From an uncultured Ruminococcus sp. (GTDB taxonomy: Bacteria > Bacillota > Clostridia > Oscillospirales > Acutalibacteraceae): a DNA stretch of 8,259 nucleotides. The notes beneath the pieces are model-generated. The model searched no databases, was not told where the DNA came from, and saw only the letters and a program-made list of their open reading frames with translations. The translations under genes and the position numbers were made by a program. Shown here piece by piece: positions 1-6,381 of this stretch. The stretch spans positions 1 through 8,259 of the forward strand of contig CADCQO010000012.1 of NCBI GenBank assembly GCA_902803585.1. The letters are read 5' to 3'. Every line of letters begins with the position of its first letter. Positions within the stretch are counted from its first letter, which is position 1.

Positions 1-1858
1 GAACCCAGCCGTAATCTTTCAGGAAAATCTCTACCCATGCGTGGGCGGATTTATCCGTAAGGGACGCTGAATAATAGCCCTCGTAGTTTTCATTCGGAAG
101 AAAATCGGCGGCATTTGCCACATAGCCCGTAACATATCGGGCAGGAATGCCGTACATACGGTACATCAGCGCAGCGGCTGAAGCAAAATGCACACAATAT
201 CCCTTGCCGTTGTCAAAAAGGAAATAGTCGATAACGTCCTTGTTGTAGGGTGTTGTGCCGGGCGTAGTGGTATAGGTTGCTCTGTTCTGAAGCGTTACCA
301 GAATGAACGTGGTTATCTCGTTGAGATCTGTCAGCGGTTCATCATGACAAAGTTTCTCCATACGGGAAAAAGTATCGGAAGGATAAGAAGTGTATTCCCA
401 CTGGATATAGGAAGCATAGGTATCCGCCAGCAGTTCATAAACGGGATTGTCTTTCCATTGTTCGGCAGCACTGGCTTCTTTTACACTCAGATAGCGGTTG
501 TGGTAGGTTGCTCCGTTTCGGGCGGAAATGATTCTCGATTCACTGTTCTGGAAAAAGTAGGGTGAGAAGATATTGGCAGCCGTGCCGCTTGTCAGGGAAC
601 GGATCCAGATATCTGCGGCTTTGTCATTCATCAGAAAACCGTGTTCTGCCTCTTCGGGGCGTACCTGCAGATAGCGCGAATCACCTACATCAATTTCTTC
701 AAAGTACTTATCATTGATGGTGGTGGACTTTGCCAGAAGATAATACATTTCTGAAACAGGGTCAGAGGAATCATAGATAAGATAGTAGAAAGAATGAGGA
801 ACATCGACGCCGTTATCTGTGCAGGTTTTCTGAACAGAGCGGAGTATATCGTCCATAAATGGTTCTTTGTAGTCCGTATTGCCGTAAACACTGTTCGAGT
901 ACATCGAAAAGGCGTTGTTCCAGTGGCTGTCATTATAATCACGTCCGGTATAGCCTTTGAGATAAAGGGTATCCGCAGGGAGCTGGTTCAATGTAAGGGC
1001 AAGCTGATTGTGACCGGACTGATAGAGATTGCCGCGATTGATATTGCCGTTGTTGACACTGCTGCCGAGGGTGTTGCCTGTCAGTCGGGCGATGGTATCT
1101 TTGACCAGATTATCCGCCGCATAGGAAAGGGAAAAAAGCTCCTGTTCAGTAGTTTTTTCAATGATGAAAGCAGGCAGTGCGATGATGACCGCCAGCCCCA
1201 GCGCAAGGACAACGCTCATTACGTTGATTCTGGAACGTGCGGGCATGGTCATGACATTGCGGCTGCTGCGCCTTTCAGACATATTGACAACGATAAAGCC
1301 CACCTCATAGACGGAAAGCATCAGAAGGGTGAAGGGATTCATGGAATGGTCGAAAATCGGTACTAACAGCAGCAGTGCCAGTCCGGTAATCAGCATGATG
1401 GCATGGTTGCGTATAACAAATTCCAGCGCAAAGAGAAAAAACGTAATCAGGAACATAAACAGCAGCACAAACATACTGTCGAGCGAAAGCTGTGTCAGGG
1501 AACCTCCCTGAATAATCAGGTACTTGATGCGTACTGTTATCCGATAGACTTGTGGAACCAGTGCCAGTCCTGCCATGATCGTCAGCACAACGGTGACATA
1601 GACAAATATTTTTCCATGACGGGTATAAAGGAACCAGAAAGCCGTATTGATCAGCGCAGCAAAGCCGATCAGCAGGAACTGTGTAGAGAGGGGAAGTCCT
1701 ATCAGATCAGCGATACTGATGATGATGCCCGTTGTACCGAAAAGGTACAGTACCAGCAGCAGGGGCGAGCTGTCGATCATGCGGCGCCTGCGCTCAGCTT
1801 CTTTTTGTGAGGCTTTATCCCGACAGGTTTTTACAGTGCGAACAGTTATTTTTTTAAT
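1..1858 (-). CDS. TgpA-like membrane transglutaminase, partial at its C-terminal end
   Basis: The reading frame stays open from 1858 to the left edge (619 codons), and the C-terminus lies outside the window. Numbered from the ATT at 1858, a basic cytoplasmic leader is followed by about seven hydrophobic segments (near 33-53, 60-78, 84-102, 129-149, 153-169, 176-192 and 212-232). A long extracytoplasmic region then ends in a transglutaminase-like core. That core shows GYCVHFASAAALMYR with catalytic Cys555, then IPARYVTGY and HAWVE with catalytic His606. The third residue, an Asp, should lie just off the edge. This layout matches TgpA/DUF3488-type proteins, whose substrates are mostly unknown; envelope protein or peptidoglycan-linked roles are inferred. 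The gene is last in the visible ybaK-moxR-DUF58 run, 36 nt after DUF58. Its start is unusual. GGAGG (1872-1868) lies 9 nt before ATT, an in-frame TGA stands at 1867-1865, and the first in-frame ATG is 1780-1778 with only a weak ribosome binding site. The family call is firm; the start is uncertain. Confidence 0.88.
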   Translation of the reverse strand, partial: MKKITVRTVKTCRDKASQKEAERRRRMIDSSPLLLVLYLFGTTGIIISIADLIGLPLSTQFLLIGFAALINTAFWFLYTRHGKIFVYVTVVLTIMAGLALVPQVYRITVRIKYLIIQGGSLTQLSLDSMFVLLFMFLITFFLFALEFVIRNHAIMLITGLALLLLVPIFDHSMNPFTLLMLSVYEVGFIVVNMSERRSSRNVMTMPARSRINVMSVVLALGLAVIIALPAFIIEKTTEQELFSLSYAADNLVKDTIARLTGNTLGSSVNNGNINRGNLYQSGHNQLALTLNQLPADTLYLKGYTGRDYNDSHWNNAFSMYSNSVYGNTDYKEPFMDDILRSVQKTCTDNGVDVPHSFYYLIYDSSDPVSEMYYLLAKSTTINDKYFEEIDVGDSRYLQVRPEEAEHGFLMNDKAADIWIRSLTSGTAANIFSPYFFQNSESRIISARNGATYHNRYLSVKEASAAEQWKDNPVYELLADTYASYIQWEYTSYPSDTFSRMEKLCHDEPLTDLNEITTFILVTLQNRATYTTTPGTTPYNKDVIDYFLFDNGKGYCVHFASAAALMYRMYGIPARYVTGYVANAADFLPNENYEGYYSASLTDKSAHAWVEIFLKDYGWV

Positions 1859-1894
1859 GGTCGTTCACCTCCGAAAGCAGAAGTCCGTCCTGCA

Positions 1895-2980
1895 TCACAG
1901 ACGGAAAGAAAGGGTAGAAAGTTCTTCTTCGATCTTGTCTTTGTGGAAACGATAGACAGGGTTTCCGGAAAAAAACCATTCCAGATGGGTATTGATAATC
2001 ATGAGTCCCTCCTGACTGGGGTCAAGATGGCTGTACAGATCATCGGTTTTGCATTGTTTATCCGCTAAATAAAGCTGTGCCAGCATTTCGGCACATTCGC
2101 TTTCGTTCGTTACCTGAAACGCAGTAATGCCGTGTTTGTTTCTGTCAAACCAATGCACATTGATGTAGATATCCATGCGCAGAAGAGTAATGAGCGTGGA
2201 AAAGACGATTTCATAAAAAGCGTCCCAGTCATCGGTGGCGATGTTTTCAAAGGAAGTATCCAGCATCAGGTCAAAAATATAGTCGTTTTCCTTGCTGAAT
2301 TCCTTCACCCAGAGGGTATCGGTGCGGGCACTGTAATTTCTGTGAATGTGGCGCGTCAGGTCGCCGGGGTGATATTCACGGATGAGTCTTACCTCGCTGT
2401 GGTCATCGCCGGGTTTATTGCTGTGCGTTTCTGCAACAGGCAGGTTGTCATAGCGTCCTGTCATCGGCATAAGAATCCGCATTTGCTTTTCAACGGGAAA
2501 AACCAGAATCCTGCCGGTTTCATGCAGTTTTCCGTGAGAAGAAAAGATAGAAAGCGGGTCATAGACGGTAACTCTTGTGAGATCGACCGTAATGACTCCG
2601 CAGTAGGGTGCCTGAAGATAAAGATAAGAAAGATTTTCGTCATTCATCAGACGGCTTCCCGCACAGCCGCTGAGTTTTTTTCGCACAGGCTTTTTGTCGG
2701 TTGTATAACGAAGCTGCATTCTGAGCCGGAAACGGTTAACAGGCAGCCGGAGTGTGTTTTCGGCAAGGACCGCTACTTCCTTTTCAATTTTCTTGAAAGC
2801 AATGCTCTGGGGTCTGTGCAGGGTGATTTTCAGATGCCACCGCTGAATGATGGTCAGCACGATCAGACATACCGGCAGAAGCAGAAGACAGACAGACAGC
2901 ACCATCATCTGTACCTGATGGAACATTCCCGCAAAGTACCAGATGACCAGCATTACTATTACCAACGCTGCGCCCTTCAT
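1895..2980 (-). CDS. DUF58 domain membrane protein
   Basis: This 361-residue protein has two N-terminal membrane helices (about residues 4-24 and 26-46), a divergent middle, and the DUF58 signature near residues 199-226: REYHPGDLTRHIHRNYSAR, then a VKEFSKE stretch. DUF58 proteins have a von Willebrand A-like fold and nearly always sit beside MoxR ATPases, which are thought to act on or activate them. The start ATG overlaps the moxR stop (ATGA, 2980-2977) and has no obvious ribosome binding site of its own, so translational coupling is likely. Most family members as I recall them have Trp in the IHW part of the signature; here residue 214 is Arg. The length is usual for the family. The family assignment is secure, but the molecular role is not known. 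Confidence 0.9.
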   Translation of the reverse strand: MKGAALVIVMLVIWYFAGMFHQVQMMVLSVCLLLLPVCLIVLTIIQRWHLKITLHRPQSIAFKKIEKEVAVLAENTLRLPVNRFRLRMQLRYTTDKKPVRKKLSGCAGSRLMNDENLSYLYLQAPYCGVITVDLTRVTVYDPLSIFSSHGKLHETGRILVFPVEKQMRILMPMTGRYDNLPVAETHSNKPGDDHSEVRLIREYHPGDLTRHIHRNYSARTDTLWVKEFSKENDYIFDLMLDTSFENIATDDWDAFYEIVFSTLITLLRMDIYINVHWFDRNKHGITAFQVTNESECAEMLAQLYLADKQCKTDDLYSHLDPSQEGLMIINTHLEWFFSGNPVYRFHKDKIEEELSTLSFRL

Positions 2981-3930
2981 TTCGCAGCACCGAGGTAGGG
3001 CTTGGGTGTGCGTTTCAGGATATCGTCCAGAATATCCTGCCGTTTGCTGCCGTTCATTTTGGCAGCCATGCTCAGCGTAATGCGGTGAAACAGGACATAA
3101 GGAAGCTGGGTAATGACATCAGTAGGAACGACAAAATTCCGTCCCTGCAGCCATGCGTAAGCCTTCGCCATTTTTACCAGAGCAATTGTTGCACGGGGGC
3201 TGGCGCCGCGTTCAATATAGGGGTGCTGACGGGTAGCAGTAATCAGCTTGATAATATAGTCATAGACAATGTCCTTGACGTAAATGTGATGAATCTGTTC
3301 CTGCATCGTCAAAAAATCCTCTTTTGAGATAACAGTCCGGACATTGTCGGTTCTGGCGCCGGCTCCGACAGTACGGGCAATTTCCAGTTCACTGCGGTAG
3401 TCAGGATAGCCCAGTGTCAGGGTAATCATGAAACGGTCGATCTGCGCTTCAGGCAGCAGCTGTGTGCCGGCCGCACCTGAGGGATTTTGTGTAGCAATAA
3501 CCAAAAAGGGTGAAGGGGCTGCCCGTGTCACGCCGTCAACGGAAACCCTGCGTTCCTCCATGACCTCCAGAAGCGCAGACTGGGTTTTCGGGGAAGTACG
3601 GTTGATTTCATCGGCTAACAGAATATTGCAGAAAACGCTTCCCTCCTGATAGACGAATTTTTCTTCTTCTCTGCGGTAAACGGAAAAGCCTGTCAGGTCG
3701 GAAGGCATAACGTCAGGAGTGAACTGTACACGCTTGCAGTCCAGTCCCATCGCTTTGGAAAAGGCGGTGGCCAGTGTTGTTTTGCCCACACCGGGAATAT
3801 CTTCGAGCAGGACATGACCGTTTGCCAGAAAAGCCGTCATGATTTCGGCTGTTTCGGTTTTCTTGCCGAGAACAACAGTATTTACTTCATTCAGTACGTT
3901 GTGTGATTTTTCTACATAACTTAAATCCAT
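2977..3930 (-). CDS. MoxR-family AAA+ ATPase
   Basis: This is a 317-residue MoxR ATPase, a likely chaperone for the DUF58 and transglutaminase proteins encoded after it. Numbered from ATG 3930, Walker A is PGVGKTT (46-52) and Walker B is ILLADEINR with Asp107/Glu108. The run TQSALLEVMEE follows, then a sensor 1 Asn149 in IATQNP and PEAQIDRF (160-167), all typical of MoxR. The helical lid with GASPRA lies near the C-terminus. A GTG at 3939 would add three residues, but GAGGTG (3941-3936) sits about 8 nt before the ATG at 3930, which makes the ATG the better start. The upstream deacylase ends 5 nt before it and the downstream DUF58 gene overlaps its stop, so the three are probably co-transcribed. 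The family is certain; the client proteins are inferred from context. Confidence 0.95.
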   Translation of the reverse strand: MDLSYVEKSHNVLNEVNTVVLGKKTETAEIMTAFLANGHVLLEDIPGVGKTTLATAFSKAMGLDCKRVQFTPDVMPSDLTGFSVYRREEEKFVYQEGSVFCNILLADEINRTSPKTQSALLEVMEERRVSVDGVTRAAPSPFLVIATQNPSGAAGTQLLPEAQIDRFMITLTLGYPDYRSELEIARTVGAGARTDNVRTVISKEDFLTMQEQIHHIYVKDIVYDYIIKLITATRQHPYIERGASPRATIALVKMAKAYAWLQGRNFVVPTDVITQLPYVLFHRITLSMAAKMNGSKRQDILDDILKRTPKPYLGAAK

Positions 3931-3935
3931 TGGTA

Positions 3936-4427
3936 TCACCTCGATGATGTTTGGGCAATAATGTCCCTGAGCTGGAAGGGAATGACTTTTTCCAGCTCTG
4001 TCAGCGACAATTCTATCTGAAAACCGATGCGTCCGCCGCTGAAAAAGATGGTTTCACAGTCCTTTGCAGAGGAATGAATGGTGGTAGTGAAGAACTTTTT
4101 CATGCCGATAGGAGAACAGCCGCCGTGAACATAGCCTGTCAGCGGCAGCAGTTCCTTTGCTTTCAGCATGGAAACGGATTTCTCACCGACAGCGGCTGCG
4201 GCTTTTTTTAAGTCCAGTTCTTCCGCCACAGGAACCAAAAACACATAATGACTGCCGGATTTTGCGACCGTTACAAGCGTTTTGAATACCCGTGCGGGAT
4301 TCTCGCCCAGTACAGCGGCAACCTCTGTACCGGCAAGTGCCGCAGAGTCAGTATAGTAATGCTCCCGATAAGGAATTTTCATGCTGTCCAGTTTTCGCAT
4401 AGCGTTAGTTTTATTCTCTTTTGCCAT
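3936..4427 (-). CDS. ybaK: YbaK/EbsC-type Cys-tRNA(Pro) deacylase
   Basis: This 163-residue protein belongs to the YbaK/ProX editing family, which hydrolyses Cys wrongly attached to tRNA(Pro) by prolyl-tRNA synthetase. It acts in trans in the cytoplasm. The visible family blocks are NAMRKLDSMKI at the N-terminus, VFKTLV with the conserved Lys49, VPVAEELDLKKAA, TGYVHGGCSPIGMKK (residues 97-111) and SGGRIGFQIELS near the end. Two Met codons compete: ATG 4433 lies only 3 nt from AGGAG (4441-4437), whereas ATG 4427 is 9 nt away, so 4427 is preferred. It is the first gene after the promoter at 4463-4492 and ends 5 nt before moxR, so it appears to lead the moxR operon. No functional tie to that operon is obvious. 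The family call is strong; substrate specificity is by homology. Confidence 0.93.
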   Translation of the reverse strand: MAKENKTNAMRKLDSMKIPYREHYYTDSAALAGTEVAAVLGENPARVFKTLVTVAKSGSHYVFLVPVAEELDLKKAAAAVGEKSVSMLKAKELLPLTGYVHGGCSPIGMKKFFTTTIHSSAKDCETIFFSGGRIGFQIELSLTELEKVIPFQLRDIIAQTSSR

Positions 4428-4462
4428 AGGCATTCTCTCCTGTTTTTATGGAATACGCCCTT

Positions 4463-4492
4463 ATTGTATCATATACAGAGATATTTTTTCAA
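4463..4492 (-). promoter_or_regulatory. Sigma-A-like promoter for the ybaK-moxR operon
   Basis: On the minus strand there is a TTGAAA -35 box (4492-4487), an 18-nt spacer and a TACAAT -10 box (4468-4463). Transcription would start near 4456, leaving a leader of about 30 nt with AGGAG at 4441-4437. It reads away from the plus-strand promoter at 4648-4656. Confidence 0.7.
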
Positions 4493-4647
4493 TACCTATT
4501 CGCACAAGCTGTCGGGAAAACACACTGGAATTGCGTGAAAATCAGGGAAAAAATTTCCCTTATATGCCTCTGGATTTACGATAGATGATGATTTTACAGT
4601 TTGTGCCAATAAATTTGCAAAAAAATATAGATTTTTCAGAAGAAATA
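4493..4647. other. Divergent intergenic region
   Basis: This AT-rich stretch lies between the two divergent promoters. No convincing gene was seen on either strand; the short open frames here lack ribosome binding sites and recognisable sequence. It contains the palindrome at 4544-4560, which could be an operator. Confidence 0.6.
4544..4560. repeat. 17-nt perfect inverted repeat, possible operator
   Basis: The arms AGGGAAA and TTTCCCT are perfectly complementary around a central AAA. The site lies between the divergent promoters at 4463-4492 and 4648-4656, upstream of both, where a shared regulator could bind. It lacks the T-tract expected of a terminator on either strand. The repeat is seen directly; the operator role is inferred. 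Confidence 0.45.
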
Positions 4648-4656
4648 TGTTATGAT
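4648..4656 (+). promoter_or_regulatory. Extended -10 promoter for the kinase/NADAR unit
   Basis: TGT followed by TATGAT (-10 at 4651-4656) fits the extended -10 form TGN-TATAAT. No good -35 box is found at the right distance, which extended -10 promoters tolerate. Transcription would start near 4663, giving a leader of about 100 nt. Confidence 0.5.
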
Positions 4657-4708
4657 AATATAGAATCTTTTTATGGTTGTCCGATAGAAAGAGGTTCAAA
4701 AACAGCAG

Positions 4709-4744
4709 CAGTCCCGATAGGCATCGAGACTATCATATAGACTG
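4709..4744 (+). promoter_or_regulatory. Leader stem-loop upstream of the kinase gene
   Basis: CAGTC (4709-4713) pairs with GACTG (4740-4744). Inside it, GATAG (4716-4720) pairs with CTATC (4730-4734) around a 9-nt loop. A second GATAG (4683-4687) could compete for the same CTATC. The structure ends a few nt before the ribosome binding site GGGAG, so it could affect translation. It matches no riboswitch class that I recognise. Confidence 0.35.
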
Positions 4745-4764
4745 TAATAAAGGGAGTTTTTACT

Positions 4765-5358
4765 ATGGAAAAAAGACTGGTATTTGTAACGTCACCGCCT
4801 GCCTGCGGCAAGACCAAGCTTTCCAAAAAGCTGGCCACAGAGCTGAAACACGTTGTTTATCTCGATAAAGATACACTAATACCGCTGTCAAAGCAGATTT
4901 TTGCTGTGGCGGGACAAGATTATAACCGCAGTTCTATATTTTTTGAAAAAGAAATCCGCGACTATGAATATGAAGTTATTCTGGATCTGGCTTTTGAAGC
5001 ACTGCGCTACGATAACCTCGTGCTGGTCAATGCGCCGTTTACCAGAGAAATCCGTGATGATGAATATATCCGTGCATTGAGAGAAAAACTGGCAGAATTC
5101 GGCGCTAAACTGACAGTTATCTGGGTAGTGACCGATCCGGAGGTATGCCACCAGCGCATGATCGACCGCAATTCTGACCGTGATATATGGAAGCTGGCGC
5201 ATTGGGATGAGTATATGGCAACGCTGAATTTCAATATCCCCGAAAATCTGCGTGATCCGGAAGACGAAGGCTCTTTGCTGTTGTATCATAATTCTACAGA
5301 CGAAATGGCAGAAGCGGATTTTGCAAAATTGATGGATTTCTTCAAGGTGTTTGACTGA
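4765..5358 (+). CDS. P-loop (AAA_33-like) kinase family protein
   Basis: This 197-residue cytoplasmic protein has a compact P-loop kinase fold. Strand 1 is followed by Walker A SPPACGKTK (residues 10-18), in which the usual first Gly is Ser10. Next comes LDKDTL with Asp34 and Asp36, where small-molecule and polynucleotide kinases place their hydroxyl-activating Asp. A hydrophobic Walker B-like strand LVLVNAPF (85-92) is then followed by a lid region rich in Arg (R131, R135, R139 within CHQRMIDRNSDRD). Family members such as zeta toxins, chloramphenicol phosphotransferase and nucleoside kinases phosphorylate diverse targets, so the substrate cannot be named. The start has GGGAG (4752-4756) 8 nt upstream. 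It is first in the unit that ends at the 6107-6134 terminator, 48 nt before the membrane miniprotein. The fold is fairly sure; the function is unknown. Confidence 0.8.
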   Translation: MEKRLVFVTSPPACGKTKLSKKLATELKHVVYLDKDTLIPLSKQIFAVAGQDYNRSSIFFEKEIRDYEYEVILDLAFEALRYDNLVLVNAPFTREIRDDEYIRALREKLAEFGAKLTVIWVVTDPEVCHQRMIDRNSDRDIWKLAHWDEYMATLNFNIPENLRDPEDEGSLLLYHNSTDEMAEADFAKLMDFFKVFD

Positions 5359-5406
5359 CAGCACTGTTTTGTGTGAAAGCGGCAGGAAACCGGAGGAGGG
5401 ATCGGT

Positions 5407-5577
5407 ATGTTTGCCATAGCGATGATATTTCTTGTTCTGGCACTGGTGACACTTGGTGCGTCTTTTTTTGCTCATCTCAGGGATTACAGCGGCGATATTT
5501 ACCGTAAAGTCAAGGACGAGAACGATCGGCAGAAAAAGGACAGGAAAACATCCGGCAAAAAGCCTCCGGAGAATTAG
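5407..5577 (+). CDS. 56-residue single-span membrane miniprotein
   Basis: The ATG at 5407 is preceded by a very strong ribosome binding site, GGAGGAGGG (5393-5401). The product has one hydrophobic helix (about residues 2-22, MFAIAMIFLVLALVTLGASFF at the start). A highly charged tail follows, rich in Lys, Arg, Asp and Glu, ending KKPPEN. The expected orientation is N-out with a cytoplasmic tail, because the positive charges all follow the helix. I do not recognise a family. It lies 48 nt after the kinase gene and 48 nt before the NADAR gene on the same strand, with no terminator between, so it is probably co-transcribed with them. The ribosome binding site, spacing and clean membrane-helix-plus-tail design make a real gene likely. 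The role may be membrane anchoring or regulation of a neighbour, but nothing in the sequence shows this. Confidence 0.72.
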   Translation: MFAIAMIFLVLALVTLGASFFAHLRDYSGDIYRKVKDENDRQKKDRKTSGKKPPEN

Positions 5578-5625
5578 GCATACTGTTCCGCTGCTTCAGA
5601 CGGCGGAGAAAGGAAGTGGTACTGT

Positions 5626-6093
5626 ATGGAAATGAAGGAATCAGAATCTGTTGTTCGTCAGTTTCAGGGAGAATACCGTTTTCTCAGCAATTTCTGGGCT
5701 GCTCCGGTTATGTATGGAGGAATTGTGTATCAGAACAATGAAGCGGCATTTCAGGCACAGAAATGTCTTGATGACGAAGAAAAACGCCGTTTCAGCAATA
5801 TGGAACCGGCACAGGCGAAGCGTGAGGGAAGACGTGTAAAGCTGAGACCGGACTGGGAAACCGTCAAAGTGGGACTGATGTATGAAATAGTGAAGGCAAA
5901 GTTTACCCAGAATCCCGAGCTGGGACAGCTTCTGCTTCATACAGGCGATGCGGCATTGTATGAAGGCAATCACTGGCATGACTGTTTCTGGGGCGTTAGT
6001 CTGAAAACAGGACGGGGAAAGAACCATCTGGGGCAGATTCTTATGAAAGTCAGAGAAGAATTACGGCAGGCTGACAGCTCCACAGAGTCATAA
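5626..6093 (+). CDS. NADAR-family protein (YbiA/DUF1768-like)
   Basis: This 155-residue single-domain protein carries the NADAR hallmarks in order. These are FQGEYRFLSNFW (13-24), NEAAFQAQK with conserved Glu39 (38-46), AKREGRRVKLRPDWE (64-78), AKFTQNPEL (91-99), TGDAALYEGNHWHDCFWGV (106-124) and a closing GKNHLGQILMKVREEL. NADAR proteins bind NAD/ADP-ribose-like ligands. Known members act as N-glycosidases: some remove ADP-ribose from guanine in DNA, and some act on riboflavin-pathway intermediates. Which applies here is not decidable, and no DarT-like ADP-ribosyltransferase or riboflavin gene lies in the window. The start at 5626 has AGGAAG (5611-5616) about 9 nt upstream; a second Met two codons later is possible. 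It is the last gene before the terminator at 6107-6134. Confidence 0.9.
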   Translation: MEMKESESVVRQFQGEYRFLSNFWAAPVMYGGIVYQNNEAAFQAQKCLDDEEKRRFSNMEPAQAKREGRRVKLRPDWETVKVGLMYEIVKAKFTQNPELGQLLLHTGDAALYEGNHWHDCFWGVSLKTGRGKNHLGQILMKVREELRQADSSTES

Positions 6094-6106
6094 CACGACC
6101 GATAAC

Positions 6107-6134
6107 GGCAGAGGTTTTTGATCTCTGCCTTTTT
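6107..6134 (+). terminator. Intrinsic terminator after the NADAR gene
   Basis: A perfect 7-bp stem, GGCAGAG (6107-6113) with CTCTGCC (6123-6129), encloses a 9-nt loop and is followed directly by five T. It lies 13 nt after the NADAR stop codon and marks the end of the kinase/miniprotein/NADAR unit. Confidence 0.9.
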
Positions 6135-6282
6135 ATTGTTCAGAACAAAACAGAATGCCGGAATGTCAGACTGAAAACGGAAAGCGGAACTTTACACGGA
6201 TCAACAGCACTTCCGCAGCAAAAAATTTTCCCGACTGATGATTTCTGCCTTCAAAAAAGCCCTTTGGAAGAGAAATTTTGTA

Positions 6283-6311
6283 TTGAAAGCCTTTGTAAAT
6301 TATGGTATAAT
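6283..6311 (+). promoter_or_regulatory. Strong sigma-A-like promoter for aspS
   Basis: TTGAAA (6283-6288), a 17-nt spacer and consensus TATAAT (6306-6311) are present, with TGG just before the -10 giving an extended -10 as well. Transcription would begin near 6318, leaving a leader of about 64 nt. Confidence 0.88.
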
Positions 6312-6334
6312 ACGATAGTTAAAGTGCAGTGAAA

Positions 6335-6348
6335 TGTCATTTCTGACA
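6335..6348 (+). other. Small hairpin in the aspS leader
   Basis: TGTCA (6335-6339) and TGACA (6344-6348) form a 5-bp stem around a TTTC loop. A second small palindrome, AAAGT-A-ACTTT, lies at 6353-6363 just before the ribosome binding site region. The leader is too short for a T-box, and none of that element's conserved sequence is present. A regulatory role is only a possibility. Confidence 0.3.
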
Positions 6349-6381
6349 ATGTAAAGTAACTTTGGAAAGGGAAGATCGTAT

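Noticed and set aside
794..1366. 190-codon plus-strand open frame
   Set aside because: It lies antisense within the transglutaminase gene, has no recognisable domain, and the minus-strand frame has clear catalytic motifs and membrane segments.
1840..1867. Frameshift at the 7-A run near the transglutaminase start
   Set aside because: The other two frames stop at TAA within or just before the run (GTG-AAC-GAC-CAT-TAA, and a TAA right after the A residues), so slippage does not yield a better start without further changes.
2132..2998. 288-codon plus-strand open frame
   Set aside because: It is antisense to the DUF58 gene, which has the diagnostic signature; the plus-strand translation resembles no family.
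4381..4699. Short open frames in the divergent intergenic region
   Set aside because: They overlap the promoters and the ybaK start, lack ribosome binding sites, and encode low-complexity sequence.
4888..5475. 195-codon minus-strand open frame
   Set aside because: It is antisense to the kinase-like gene and miniprotein, rich in Cys/His/Ile noise, and lacks motifs.
4765..6093. Classical zeta-type toxin-antitoxin pair
   Set aside because: No epsilon-like antitoxin is present. The kinase-like gene comes first in a three-gene unit, and its neighbours are a membrane miniprotein and a NADAR protein.
6184..6216. GCGGAA...TTCCGC inverted repeat
   Set aside because: Only six pairs around a 21-nt loop and no T-tract; likely chance.
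6318..6381. T-box riboswitch before aspS
   Set aside because: The leader is only about 64 nt and has neither the conserved T-box sequence nor an antiterminator/terminator pair.
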